DNA of 64,000 nucleotides from Legionella beliardensis (GTDB lineage: Bacteria; Pseudomonadota; Gammaproteobacteria; Legionellales; Legionellaceae): NCBI RefSeq assembly GCF_900452395.1, contig NZ_UGNV01000001.1:1079501-1143500 (forward strand). Direction: 5' to 3'. Below the pieces are notes generated by a model that had not been told where the DNA came from, searched no databases, and saw only the letters and a program-made list of their open reading frames with translations. The position numbers were made by a program, and so were the translations under genes. Positions 17,887-26,751 of the stretch are shown here, piece after piece. How positions within the stretch are numbered: the stretch's first letter is position 1; the number at the start of each line of letters is the position of its first letter.

Positions 17887-18153
17887 ATGAACATGAAAAA
17901 AATTATTGGCAATAGGATTGCGCAAGCTAGAAAGGTAAATGGACTAACGATTAAGGTTCTTGCTGAGAAGACAGGACTTGGGCCTACTCGAATTGGGAAT
18001 TGGGAGCAGGGGACTCGAAGCCCTGGGCCAGAAGAGGCTAAGATTTTATCTAGGGCATTACAAGTTGCGGCTTCGTGGTTGCTTTGCTTAACGGATGATC
18101 CACGAGGGGAATGGTTTTCTAATCCTAAAGTAACGGTCATAGAAAATGAATGA
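17887..18153 (+). CDS. lvrR: XRE-family repressor, LvrR-like
   Basis: The 88-residue protein is a single helix-turn-helix domain of the XRE/Cro-CI type (residues 5-62: IAQARKVNGLTIKVLAEKTG, then GPTRIGNWEQGTRSPGPEEAKILSRAL). It has no peptidase-like tail, so it is probably not self-cleaved. Its position divergent from lvrA and at the head of the conjugation operon is that of LvrR, the phage-type repressor of Legionella ICEs. It probably binds the inverted repeat in the upstream gap. ATG codons at 17887 and 17893 are both possible starts. Confidence 0.82.
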   Translation: MNMKKIIGNRIAQARKVNGLTIKVLAEKTGLGPTRIGNWEQGTRSPGPEEAKILSRALQVAASWLLCLTDDPRGEWFSNPKVTVIENE

Positions 18154-18302
18154 TTGTTATAATAATGCGAATAGGCCGAATAATTAATTTACTAAATAAT
18201 CTTTTAGTTTAGACTTGCTCTAATTAAGCCTTCTAATAAGTCAAAGTGAAAAATATTAAACTATAATGAGCAATATAATCACAGATGATTATAGAGGCTT
18301 AC

Positions 18303-19094
18303 ATGGAAAGTATTATTCAACTAGATAATATTTATTATCGCTCTAAAAAGAGAATTAAAGAGCTGGGTGAAGTATTTACTCCCGATAGCTATACAGAAGC
18401 TATGTTAAGTCTTTTAGCACATGATAAAAATTTTTCCTGGGCAAATGAAAACACAGTATTCTTTGAACCTTGTTGTGGTCATGGAAATATTGTTTTAGTT
18501 ATTTTTTCAAAGCGTTTGGAAGCGTTTTTTTATAATTCAAAAAGGTATTCTAAAAATTACTCTGCTTTCTATGCTGTTGCTAATGCTATAAATACACTCT
18601 GGGCAATTGATATTGATTCACAAAATATTGCTGATTGTCGCTCTCGGCTATTCAGAAAATCCCTAGATTTTTTAAAAAATAAATTAAAGATTTCAGATTA
18701 TGAGAAACTTATTAATAGAGATAAAAATTTCTTTGCTCATTTATTATGTTCTATTTACTGGCATATTCATGAAAATGAAATGTTATCTGCGGTAGAAAAA
18801 AATAAAAAGCACTCAAAACTAAATGCTCAAAAAACTAAAGCGAGTGCAGGGTGGTTGAATAAAAATAAAATTCGCCCTCTCAATTTTCAATTAACTTGGA
18901 CAGCATATTTTGTACAGCAAATAGCAAAAAATTCTACGCCTATCTTATTTAAAAAAGCCATGAAATTTATTGAGGACATTAATTCTAACTACGGTACTAA
19001 AAATAAAGCTTTTGACTTTGCTAAAAATTTATACGGAGTAAAACAAAATAGAGAAATGGATTTAGAGGGAAGATGCAACCAAATTTTACATTAA
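18303..19094 (+). CDS. N6-adenine methyltransferase-like protein, N-terminal half type
   Basis: The 263-residue product starts at the ATG at 18303 (GAGG six bases upstream). It has GEVFTP near residue 23, the AdoMet-binding motif FFEPCCGHGN (E55), and WAIDIDSQNIADCRSRL (about 100), the usual order for type I/IIG N6-adenine methylases. It has no NPPY catalytic motif, which normally follows in one chain. The next gene, overlapping by 22 bases, supplies NPPY together with its own motif I. This protein may be a split or regulatory methylase subunit. It is the first gene of a three-gene cargo cluster of ICE1. Confidence 0.68.
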   Translation: MESIIQLDNIYYRSKKRIKELGEVFTPDSYTEAMLSLLAHDKNFSWANENTVFFEPCCGHGNIVLVIFSKRLEAFFYNSKRYSKNYSAFYAVANAINTLWAIDIDSQNIADCRSRLFRKSLDFLKNKLKISDYEKLINRDKNFFAHLLCSIYWHIHENEMLSAVEKNKKHSKLNAQKTKASAGWLNKNKIRPLNFQLTWTAYFVQQIAKNSTPILFKKAMKFIEDINSNYGTKNKAFDFAKNLYGVKQNREMDLEGRCNQILH

Positions 19095-20530
19095 AAAATG
19101 CTCATGTTGTAGATATTTTAGGAAATATAATTGGAAGAGACCAACAAATAATGACGATGGAAAAATCTTGTAATTTGGTATCTCTCCTAGATATTAATGA
19201 TTTCCTAGATGAGAAGGTGGTTTTCTTTGATCCTTTTTGTAAGGCGGGAGAAATACTTTTGGCTTGTGCTTTTGTCAGTTGTTGGAATAAAAGTAAGGTT
19301 ATAGGAATCCCAATAGACTTGAGCAGTGTAAAAAAAGAATTATATGTGGATAGCCGTTATTTTGGTTTATCTCCTGATGAAAGGCACTATAGGTTAAGCC
19401 TAAGAACATTTTTAGGTAATGAAAATTCTCATATAGAGAAATACAACAAAATTATTAGAAATGGAAATTATTTATCAGAGGTTGATGGTCGACTAAATAA
19501 GCAAGAATTTATTAAGGAGTTACATAATATGCTTGATTATATAAGTTCTAGCTCTAAACCTAAAAAAATTATAGCGGTTGGAAATCCACCATATCAAGAA
19601 AATTATGGGGGGCAAAAAACTAATACAGGCGCAAACCCTATTTATCATTTTCTTTTAGAAGCCTTAATAGATTCAAATAGAATTGATCAATTTATTATGG
19701 TTATCCCTTCTAGGTGGTTTGCTGGTGGTAGAGGGAACTCATTGAAAAATTTTGCTTACAAGATTCGAAAATCAAAGAAAGTAAGGCAGATTTATGATTT
19801 TCAAGATTCAAGATCTATTTTTCCAGCTGTTGATGTTAAGGGGGGCGTTTGTTTTATTCACTGGGATGCCAACTATTTTGGAGATACATTATTTCATAGC
19901 CATGGCCAAGATGATGCTGAATATATTGACATATCTAGTGGCCAAATAATTATTCGAGATAAGCTTGCAAGATCAATTATAAATAAAGTTACCAAAAAAA
20001 CTTCAATATATATTTCTGATCGCGCTTGGTCATGGAACCCATTCAATTTGGCGAGTAACTATTTTGAAAAAAATGCAAATGACCAAGAAAAAGATGCTAT
20101 TGAGTGTTTCACAAAGCGTAAGGTGATTAAGAAAATTAATAGGGCAAAGATAAGTAAAAATATAGATAAAATAGATAGTTACAAGGTTGTAGTTCCTAAA
20201 GCTGTTAGTAAAGGTGGGATACCGTATAGGCCTGACCAAATTTTTATATTAGGTAAGGGGCAAATTTGCACTGAAACTTTTATGGTTATAGATTCATTTT
20301 ACTCGTGGCATGATGCTGAAGAACTACGAAACTATCTAAATAGTGATCTGGTAAGATTTCTTGTAAGTGTCAAAAAAATTACTCAAGACATAACCAAAGA
20401 TACGTGGTGTTTAGTACCCGACATTACAATTGTAAGAGGTTTAGGGAAAGAAGAATTATATAATTTTTTCCATTTAAACGAAGAAGAAGTTAATTATATA
20501 AGACAGAAGGTTCATTTATGGAAAAGATAG
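19073..20530 (+). CDS. Eco57I-like N6-adenine DNA methyltransferase
   Basis: The 485-residue protein carries a variant AdoMet motif FFDPFCKAGE (about residues 51-60) and the catalytic NPPY motif at N171-Y174, followed by Q-E-N and a long region like the target-recognition part of Eco57I-type enzymes (VIPSRWFAGG near residue 212). It probably methylates adenine in a defined DNA target. Translation is coupled on both sides: it overlaps the upstream gene by 22 bases and the downstream helicase gene by 13. A GGGAA ribosome site precedes the ATG. Confidence 0.78.
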   Translation: MQPNFTLKNAHVVDILGNIIGRDQQIMTMEKSCNLVSLLDINDFLDEKVVFFDPFCKAGEILLACAFVSCWNKSKVIGIPIDLSSVKKELYVDSRYFGLSPDERHYRLSLRTFLGNENSHIEKYNKIIRNGNYLSEVDGRLNKQEFIKELHNMLDYISSSSKPKKIIAVGNPPYQENYGGQKTNTGANPIYHFLLEALIDSNRIDQFIMVIPSRWFAGGRGNSLKNFAYKIRKSKKVRQIYDFQDSRSIFPAVDVKGGVCFIHWDANYFGDTLFHSHGQDDAEYIDISSGQIIIRDKLARSIINKVTKKTSIYISDRAWSWNPFNLASNYFEKNANDQEKDAIECFTKRKVIKKINRAKISKNIDKIDSYKVVVPKAVSKGGIPYRPDQIFILGKGQICTETFMVIDSFYSWHDAEELRNYLNSDLVRFLVSVKKITQDITKDTWCLVPDITIVRGLGKEELYNFFHLNEEEVNYIRQKVHLWKR

Positions 20531-22992
20531 AACCACTGGAACTATATGCCTATGCCACACCGTCCGATCTGGAAAAAGGACGAGTAAAAGTTGGCCATAC
20601 TAAAATTGGAGGGCATAGAGATAGAATCAGGCAGCAGTTTGGTACTAGTAATGCTGAATATCCAGAATATATCTTAGTAGGCGAACTTCCATTAGGTAAA
20701 AGAGATCATCATGTACATGCACAGTTAATAAAAAATGGTATAAGGAAAGTTGAACACAGTCCAGGAAAAGAATTTTTCTATGCAACATTTGATGATGTTA
20801 AAAGAGCATATAATGAGATCGTTTATGGGAGTCACCGGCGTGACAATTATAAACTTAGAGATGAACAAAAACAGGCTGTTGAAAGAGCTAAAAAATGGTT
20901 TCTAAAAGAATACTCCGATGAAGTAATTAGAGGTGCAACCTATCCTAATCGTTTCTTAATTAATGCCAAGATGCGTTTTGGGAAATGTTTTACAAGTTTA
21001 CATTTAGCTAAAGCTCTCAATGCAAAGAGAGTCTTAGTGGTTACTTATAAACCTGATGTCATAGGTGAGTGGCTTGATGCTGTAAATGAACATGTTGATT
21101 TTGAAGGTTGGGTAGGCATTCGTGCTAAAGCTAAATCAAAAATATCAATAGATCCATGTCTAGATACTCATTCTGATTTTCACATATATGACAATCCTAT
21201 TTTACTATGTGTATCACTTCAAGATTTATGGATTGATAAATATGGAAATACTAAAGAAAGATTACAAAAAATACCTAGAATAAGATGGGATTTAATAATT
21301 TTTGATGAAGTTCATTATGGTAGTAGAACTGAAAGGGCAAGCTATATTTTAAATCAATTGAATTATAAATATAGACTAGATTTATCAGGAACTCCGTTTA
21401 AACTAATTGAATTTGATGATTTCTGCGCTCAACAAGTATTTACTTACAGTTATATTGATGAACAGGAAAAGAAGAAAGAAGAAATAGCCAGCGATCCACA
21501 AGACATTAAAGAAAAAATTTATCGTTTAATGCCAAATCTTAATATCTCAGCTATTGAAATAACAGAAAAGGATATTGCAGAGCAAAGAGATACTTTTGAA
21601 ACAGATGATATTGATTTTTCCTTAAACAAATTATTCCAAACGGATGAAGCAGGGCGTTTCTCTTTTAATGATGCTGTTGATCATTTTATTGATGGGTTAA
21701 CTAGATCAGATCACAGTGCCCGATCAATTAGTGTTTTTGGAAAATTAGCACAAAAATTAAATTGTCCTCCTAAACGTCATACTGTTTGGTGGTTAAGACG
21801 AGTCGATTCAATTAAGGCATTAATTAACAAGCTTCATGTTCATCCTTATTTCTCCAATTTTGTTTTAATTGATGCATCTGGCTCAGATACAGCTAAAAGT
21901 GAAAATGAGCGAATCATAGTACGGGAAAAATCAAAAGTTGAGCAGGCAATTAAAGATGTCAATAATACTCCCAACAAATTAGGAACAATCACATTAACCT
22001 GTGGAAGATTTTTAACAGGTGTTACCATTAAGGAGTGGGACAGTATCCTTGTTTTAAATGATACCCAGTCTGCTGAATCCTATTTTCAAGCAATCTTTAG
22101 AGTGCAGTCTAGATGGATTAGTGAAAAGACACATGAAATAATAAAACCTACTGCTTGGGTATTCGATTTTGCTATTAGTAGATGCCTTACTGTTACATAT
22201 GATTGCGCTAGTAATATTGCTGATCAACTTGCTAGTTATGAAGGAACAAATAGCAATGATAATAATCTTGATATTATAACGCAGAAATTATGTGATACTT
22301 TAGATATAAAAAGGTTTTATGAAGGTGATTTAGTAAGCACGCCTACGACTGCTAAAGATATTTTTGAAGTCCTCAATCATGAAGGTTCAAAGATTGCTCT
22401 TGCACGAAGGATTACCTCGGATTTTTTGGTAAATTTTGCGCAGTTAAAATTTGTTGATAATAGACTTCTTGAAATTTTGGGTAAAATAAAAGGTTATAGA
22501 ACACAGAATGTTGCGGACATTAGTGCAGAAAAACTTGTTCAAATTGGTATAGATGCTGAGCGTTTAAATGAAATTAAGTCTGATCCTAATCTTGCTAGCG
22601 AAGTCAAGGAAGAGATTATTGAGGGTTTTTGTGAAAGAGATGAAGACAAGGAGCGCAAAACTTATAAGAGATGGTATGCAACTCAAATTAAGCGTTTAGC
22701 TATTTGTATGGCTGATTTTATATACATGACCTATGAGAGAGAAACCAACATTAGTGATGTAATAGAAACAAAATCCCCACAATTTTTTGAGGTAATGACT
22801 GGTATATCGAAGGATGACTTTTCTGAGCTCTGCAATAAAGGCTTTATAAAAACATCGCCTTTAAATCGAATTGTCAGAGAGTTTAAAGATCAAGAAACTA
22901 CTTCACTGAATCCAGAAGAATATATTCTGATGAATATTATTCCTCTAGTATCTGTTGGTAGCCTAAGCCGAACAAATATAAGCGATAATTAA
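20518..22992 (+). CDS. GIY-YIG nuclease-superfamily 2 helicase fusion
   Basis: The 824-residue protein begins with a T5orf172-like GIY-YIG domain (about residues 5-100): YAYATPSDLEKGRVKVGHT, then RIRQQF, HVHAQL and GKEFFYATF. An SF2 helicase core follows. Its motif I, NAKMRFGKCFTS, has lysine 156; motif II DEVH starts at 263; SGTPF is at 290; and a motif VI-like segment QAIFRVQSRW lies near 530. This is the architecture of a restriction translocase-nuclease. With the two upstream methylase genes it forms a probable restriction-modification or defence cluster. The ribosome site AGAAGG lies inside the preceding gene. Confidence 0.78.
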   Translation: MEKIEPLELYAYATPSDLEKGRVKVGHTKIGGHRDRIRQQFGTSNAEYPEYILVGELPLGKRDHHVHAQLIKNGIRKVEHSPGKEFFYATFDDVKRAYNEIVYGSHRRDNYKLRDEQKQAVERAKKWFLKEYSDEVIRGATYPNRFLINAKMRFGKCFTSLHLAKALNAKRVLVVTYKPDVIGEWLDAVNEHVDFEGWVGIRAKAKSKISIDPCLDTHSDFHIYDNPILLCVSLQDLWIDKYGNTKERLQKIPRIRWDLIIFDEVHYGSRTERASYILNQLNYKYRLDLSGTPFKLIEFDDFCAQQVFTYSYIDEQEKKKEEIASDPQDIKEKIYRLMPNLNISAIEITEKDIAEQRDTFETDDIDFSLNKLFQTDEAGRFSFNDAVDHFIDGLTRSDHSARSISVFGKLAQKLNCPPKRHTVWWLRRVDSIKALINKLHVHPYFSNFVLIDASGSDTAKSENERIIVREKSKVEQAIKDVNNTPNKLGTITLTCGRFLTGVTIKEWDSILVLNDTQSAESYFQAIFRVQSRWISEKTHEIIKPTAWVFDFAISRCLTVTYDCASNIADQLASYEGTNSNDNNLDIITQKLCDTLDIKRFYEGDLVSTPTTAKDIFEVLNHEGSKIALARRITSDFLVNFAQLKFVDNRLLEILGKIKGYRTQNVADISAEKLVQIGIDAERLNEIKSDPNLASEVKEEIIEGFCERDEDKERKTYKRWYATQIKRLAICMADFIYMTYERETNISDVIETKSPQFFEVMTGISKDDFSELCNKGFIKTSPLNRIVREFKDQETTSLNPEEYILMNIIPLVSVGSLSRTNISDN

Positions 22993-23002
22993 TAAATATT
23001 TT

Positions 23003-24289
23003 TCAGAAAGAATATCTGACTATTTGTTTTCGCTCATATATGTATTTTGCTTTCATCATTATGAAAGTGCCAGCCACTAGGGTAAAAACGAGCAGAGAGG
23101 GTGAGGAGGCAACACCTGTTTTCTTCACCAGCATTAATGAAAGTAGTGGAGCGAGTCCAGCTGATAAGCTTGCTGCGGTTGAATAGAGTACTGACAAAAC
23201 AGTACAACGTAAATTAATTGGAAACATTTCAGCTAACATAACGGGCACAGTAGCATAGTAAGCGCCAGCGGGGATCGCAATTAATGATTGCCCTAATATA
23301 AATTTATAAATATTATCGCTAGATAAGCAATAAAAGAAAGGCTGTGAAAGTATAAGAAGCCCTATAGTTGCAGCGATGACTATCTTTTCTCGATTAATTC
23401 TATCAGATAATTTTCCAAATAAAGGAAATACAGCTAGTAATACTATTAGTGAAATGATGTTAGAGGTAAGAATTTGATGGCTCTGCAGATTACCATATAA
23501 GTGAGCTTGCATGGGACCATAAATAAAAATTTGAAAAGTAGTTGTAACACCTAGGCAACTTAAAATAAATACATAAAGAGATTGAATCTTATTACTTTTT
23601 ATATAATTTACCGATTCAGAAAGTAAATTTTTAAAATTAGGCTTTGGCTTTTCAGCGTAAAACATGATGTATTCCATACTCTCAGGAATGCATAAACGGA
23701 TATATAATCCTATGGATGATCCTAAAAGCGCGAGTATAAAAGGTACGCGCCAAATTAACCAATCATGTTCAGGGTAGTGGTTAGTAAAGTATGTAACAAC
23801 TAATGCAATCAGTGATGCTACTAACATCCCTGACATAGCGCCGAAAGAAGCCCAACTTCCGGAGTATCCTTTTTTTGATGCCTCAGCATTTTCGATTAGG
23901 TAAGCAGCTGAGTTTAAGTATTCTGCGCCGCAAGAAAAACTTTGAATAATTCTTAGAATTAATAAAGTAATAACAGAATACATTCCTATCATACTGTTTG
24001 TTGGTATAAAGCCAATTAGAGTTGTGGATACTCCCATGGTAAGAATAGAGCAGGCTAGGATTATTTTTCTACCATAGATATCAGATAATAATCCCATCAA
24101 AATAGCGCCTAATGGCCTAGCTAAATACCCGGTGAAGAAAGTCAAAAATACAAGAAATAACCCTTGAGACGTATCTCCCATCAGATATTTAGCAATGTAA
24201 ACGGATAGTAAGCCGCAAATAGCCATATCAAAGGACTCAACTAAATTACCGAGTGCACCTGCTAGAATGATTCGAGTTTGATGTTTCAT
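23003..24289 (-). CDS. MFS transporter, metabolite:H+ symporter type
   Basis: The 428-residue protein has about twelve membrane helices and motifs of the ProP/ShiA-like metabolite:H+ symporter group. These include GYLARPLGAILMGLLSDIYGRK after helix 2 (the MFS G-x-L-x-D-x-x-G-R-K motif) and a matching LFGKLSDRINREK in the second half. The substrate is unknown; this family takes up small organic acids, betaines or proline. It follows the peptide deformylase gene by three bases and is the last gene of a four-gene minus-strand unit that begins with an XRE regulator. Confidence 0.82.
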   Translation of the reverse strand: MKHQTRIILAGALGNLVESFDMAICGLLSVYIAKYLMGDTSQGLFLVFLTFFTGYLARPLGAILMGLLSDIYGRKIILACSILTMGVSTTLIGFIPTNSMIGMYSVITLLILRIIQSFSCGAEYLNSAAYLIENAEASKKGYSGSWASFGAMSGMLVASLIALVVTYFTNHYPEHDWLIWRVPFILALLGSSIGLYIRLCIPESMEYIMFYAEKPKPNFKNLLSESVNYIKSNKIQSLYVFILSCLGVTTTFQIFIYGPMQAHLYGNLQSHQILTSNIISLIVLLAVFPLFGKLSDRINREKIVIAATIGLLILSQPFFYCLSSDNIYKFILGQSLIAIPAGAYYATVPVMLAEMFPINLRCTVLSVLYSTAASLSAGLAPLLSLMLVKKTGVASSPSLLVFTLVAGTFIMMKAKYIYERKQIVRYSF

Positions 24290-24292
24290 AAA

Positions 24293-24811
24293 TTAAGCCT
24301 GTTTTTTTTGTAACTCTGATCTTGTGGTTAAGGATTCTTCATCTATGTGGTCAAAGAATAATAAACCGTTGAGATGATCTATTTCATGTTGAAGAATTCT
24401 AGCTTCTAGTCCAGTAGCTTTCTTAGTTATTCTGTTACCGTCTATGTCGAAACCGGTATATTCAATTTCCATAGCGCGGGGAACTTGACCCATTAATTCA
24501 CCACAATTTAAGCATCCTTCATAATCTGTTTGAATTTCATCTGAAAGAACTTTGTAAGAAGGATTAATTAAAGCAGTATCTGGAATAGGGTATTCAGGTT
24601 GCCTGCGCTTAGTATAGTTCGTTCCAAATACGATGACTCGTTTACTAACCCCAATTTGAGGAGCTGCGACACCTACTGCACCTTGTTCAGCCATAATATC
24701 AAACATATCTTTAGTAAGTTGTTTAAGCCAATCACTGCCGAATTCTGCTTCTAATACAGCTTCTGCAGTTTGTCTTAAAATTGGATCGTTTTTATCTAGA
24801 AGTTTTTTCAT
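24293..24811 (-). CDS. def: Peptide deformylase (accessory copy)
   Basis: The 172-residue protein has all three deformylase motifs: GVAAPQIG (about 47-54), EGCLNC with cysteine 100, and QHEIDHL with histidines 142 and 146 and glutamate 143. These residues bind the metal and remove formyl groups from N-terminal methionine. The second motif is EGCLNCG rather than the common EGCLS. A deformylase on an ICE would be an extra copy; possible roles are inhibitor resistance or processing of a specific peptide. It overlaps the upstream gene by 20 bases. Confidence 0.9.
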   Translation of the reverse strand: MKKLLDKNDPILRQTAEAVLEAEFGSDWLKQLTKDMFDIMAEQGAVGVAAPQIGVSKRVIVFGTNYTKRRQPEYPIPDTALINPSYKVLSDEIQTDYEGCLNCGELMGQVPRAMEIEYTGFDIDGNRITKKATGLEARILQHEIDHLNGLLFFDHIDEESLTTRSELQKKQA

Positions 24812-25406
24812 AGAGTTCCCGATTATTAATAATTAACTTTAGTTTTGGTTTTGTTGTATAACACTTTTTTTGGTCAGGAAAAGGTACAAATTCTTTAATT
24901 TCTCTCAAGCAATACTTACCCAAAGCAAGTAGTTTATTGCACTGACTAGGTTCTTTTTTCTGAATGAGAAAATTTTCTCTTTTGAAGCCGAAAGAAAATA
25001 TAGCTCTATAGTCTGCAAAGTTTGTTGGGATTGAGATTCCCATTGTTAAGGCTTGGCTCTGCTGCTTATATTGCTTTAGAAGGGCTGCATTCTCTAGACA
25101 AAGAAGTTCTGCCCATAGTTTAGGCAGTTCTTGATAAATAAAATCAGCTTGATAACTACCGTCATATTGCCAAAGCCCTTTTTCAATTAAATTTTGCTCT
25201 ATAGAAGGCTTTGAAGATAAAAAAAAGAGTTGCCCGTTTTGATTAATTAAAGCAATTGATATGTAGTCTGTCTCGAGTTGTCCTAACACATTAGAGAACA
25301 ATCGGCGTAATATTACATAATGTTCAAAAAGAAAATCTTTCGCTTCATGATGAAGCGTAATTTGTACAGCTGTTACATCCATATTAACCAACTTCTTAAA
25401 TGACAT
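24792..25406 (-). CDS. Unknown protein between XRE regulator and deformylase
   Basis: The product is about 204 residues if read from the ATG at 25406, which overlaps the stop of the upstream regulator; a frame to 25463 is open but lies inside the regulator gene. I do not recognise the family. Residues 20-150 alternate strands and helices (YVILRRLFSNVLGQLETDYISIALINQ), which could be a PAS/GAF-like sensor fold. The C-terminus is basic. Translation coupling to both neighbours suggests it works with the regulator and deformylase. Confidence 0.6.
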   Translation of the reverse strand: MSFKKLVNMDVTAVQITLHHEAKDFLFEHYVILRRLFSNVLGQLETDYISIALINQNGQLFFLSSKPSIEQNLIEKGLWQYDGSYQADFIYQELPKLWAELLCLENAALLKQYKQQSQALTMGISIPTNFADYRAIFSFGFKRENFLIQKKEPSQCNKLLALGKYCLREIKEFVPFPDQKKCYTTKPKLKLIINNRELYEKTSR

Positions 25407-25884
25407 GGGTGTATTTTTTATGTTTCTCTTTGTAGGAAGAAATAGAACTAATAGCCAAGTCAATTATTTTTAATAAATTACTTTTAGAAGTATCAATTGA
25501 ACGCACTTCTTTAATTAATTCTAATACGAAATCAGCATAGTCGTCAGCATTATCTGTATCTTCTCGATATAGTTGATGGCTTTTTTTCAAAATGTAATAA
25601 AGTAATTCTTCATCTATAGGCTGAGCTTGTAATTCAGTGCTATTTTCTCCAAAGAGCAGCCATCCTGCAGAAACGTTTAAATGTTTAGCAATCTCTTTAA
25701 TTTTTTCATAATCAGGTAAGGCATCGCCACGGATATATCGTCTACAGATCTGTTCAGAAGCGCCAGAAAATTGCGAGAGGGTCTGAATACATATGCCGCT
25801 AGGGGATCTACTAGCTGTAAAACCTTTCGCTTTCATAGCTTCGATTAACCTATTTGAGAATTCTTTATACTTCTCTAGCCCCAT
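25396..25884 (-). CDS. XRE-family transcriptional regulator
   Basis: The 162-residue protein has an N-terminal helix-turn-helix of the XRE type (about residues 22-75: LSQFSGASEQICRRYIRGDALPDYEKIKEIAKHL, then SAGWLLFG). The C-terminal helical region is acidic. It heads the minus-strand unit regulator-unknown-deformylase-MFS and is divergent from a short plus-strand gene at 26100, so it may control both directions. Confidence 0.8.
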   Translation of the reverse strand: MGLEKYKEFSNRLIEAMKAKGFTASRSPSGICIQTLSQFSGASEQICRRYIRGDALPDYEKIKEIAKHLNVSAGWLLFGENSTELQAQPIDEELLYYILKKSHQLYREDTDNADDYADFVLELIKEVRSIDTSKSNLLKIIDLAISSISSYKEKHKKYTHVI

Positions 25885-26099
25885 AATTAATAAATTCCTA
25901 AATTTTTTAAACAGAAATTAACATATAAATTAATATCATTCAATTTCGAATAATATATTAATTTTACTTTCCATAAAAAAATACTTGATAATAATTTTAA
26001 TATTGTATTAATATTAGTTTCGCAAATGATTACACTTGGTGAAGAACAAAGTTGTAAATTGCTACTAATAAAAATTAAGATGTAACAGGAGTAACATAG
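25885..26099. promoter_or_regulatory. AT-rich divergent promoter region
   Basis: This gap separates the XRE regulator (minus) from the 26100 gene (plus). It is very AT-rich and contains near-palindromes such as AATATT...AATATT at 25999-26015 and ATTAAT-containing repeats around 25936-25975, possible operators for the adjacent regulator. The composition makes chance palindromes likely, so confidence is low. Confidence 0.35.
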
Positions 26100-26387
26100 A
26101 TGTACCAAGACTTAAAACTAAGTATATATCAAGATATAATTCAATATTTACTTGATAACACCGATTACAATTTAAAAAAAATAGCTAGCCTTTCTAATTG
26201 TTCAATAGAAATTATTCACACTCTCTATAGGGATAATTCTTTTCTGCGTGATTTTGCTTCAGAAATTCATCTGATTAGATTGTTTCTGACTCTTTTTGAA
26301 ATAGAAAAAAGATATGGGAAACAAAAATCCTTTTCTCCTCACAGGAAGGAATGGCAATTTATCAATACTTCTAGGGCAATAAATTAA
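26100..26387 (+). CDS. Small hypothetical protein near AlpA-like gene
   Basis: The 95-residue product has a well-placed AGGAG ribosome site and is predicted to be mostly helical (YLLDNTDYNLKKIASLSNCSIEIIHTLYRD resembles a helix-turn-helix). I do not recognise the family. It is followed 27 bases later by an AlpA-like gene in the same direction and may act with it in regulating excision. Confidence 0.55.
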   Translation: MYQDLKLSIYQDIIQYLLDNTDYNLKKIASLSNCSIEIIHTLYRDNSFLRDFASEIHLIRLFLTLFEIEKRYGKQKSFSPHRKEWQFINTSRAIN

Positions 26388-26414
26388 ATTAAAAATATTT
26401 GAAGAGATGTTGTT

Positions 26415-26615
26415 ATGCAGTATTTAAAATTTCAAGAATTATCACAAAAAATTTTATTTATTACTGATGTAGAAAAAATGATTGGCCGTAATAGGCTTAC
26501 GCTAAGGCGCTGGTGGATGGAAGGAAAATTTCCTAGACCGGTTAAATTAAACGGTAGGACTTTAGCGTGGCATACGGAAACAATAAACAGTTGGATTAAT
26601 AAAAATGTCCAATAA
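26415..26615 (+). CDS. AlpA-family regulator / excisionase-like
   Basis: This 66-residue protein has the AlpA/Xis-like winged helix (VEKMIGRNRLTLRRWWMEGKFPRPVKLNGRTLAWHTETINSWI). In P4-type and ICE systems such proteins activate integrase expression or direct excision. It lies about 2.3 kb from the ICE1 integrase and is the likely recombination directionality factor. Confidence 0.8.
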   Translation: MQYLKFQELSQKILFITDVEKMIGRNRLTLRRWWMEGKFPRPVKLNGRTLAWHTETINSWINKNVQ

Positions 26616-26620
26616 TCTTT

Positions 26621-26648
26621 AACCTAAGCGTCATGTGACGTTTAGGTT
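26621..26648. terminator. Long imperfect palindrome after the AlpA-like gene
   Basis: AACCTAA-G-CGTCA-TG-TGACG-T-TTAGGTT forms a stem of 12 pairs with one mismatch. It lies a few bases after the AlpA-like stop, consistent with a terminator, although no long T-run follows on the plus strand. An operator is the alternative. Confidence 0.5.
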
Positions 26649-26751
26649 AATAAAATGGTTTTAAGATTTTATAAAAAAGAAGAGTAGTTTAGGATTTACT
26701 AGGAAGTAATGGCTTATCTATTAGCTATTATGTAATTTAAAGGAAATATGT

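Noticed and set aside
18285-18302. Start of the first methylase-like gene at 18285
   Set aside because: The ATG at 18303 has GAGG six bases upstream; the earlier one has no ribosome site.
25887-26108. Minus-strand ORF in the divergent promoter region
   Set aside because: Low-complexity AT-rich translation without ribosome site; the region reads as a promoter.
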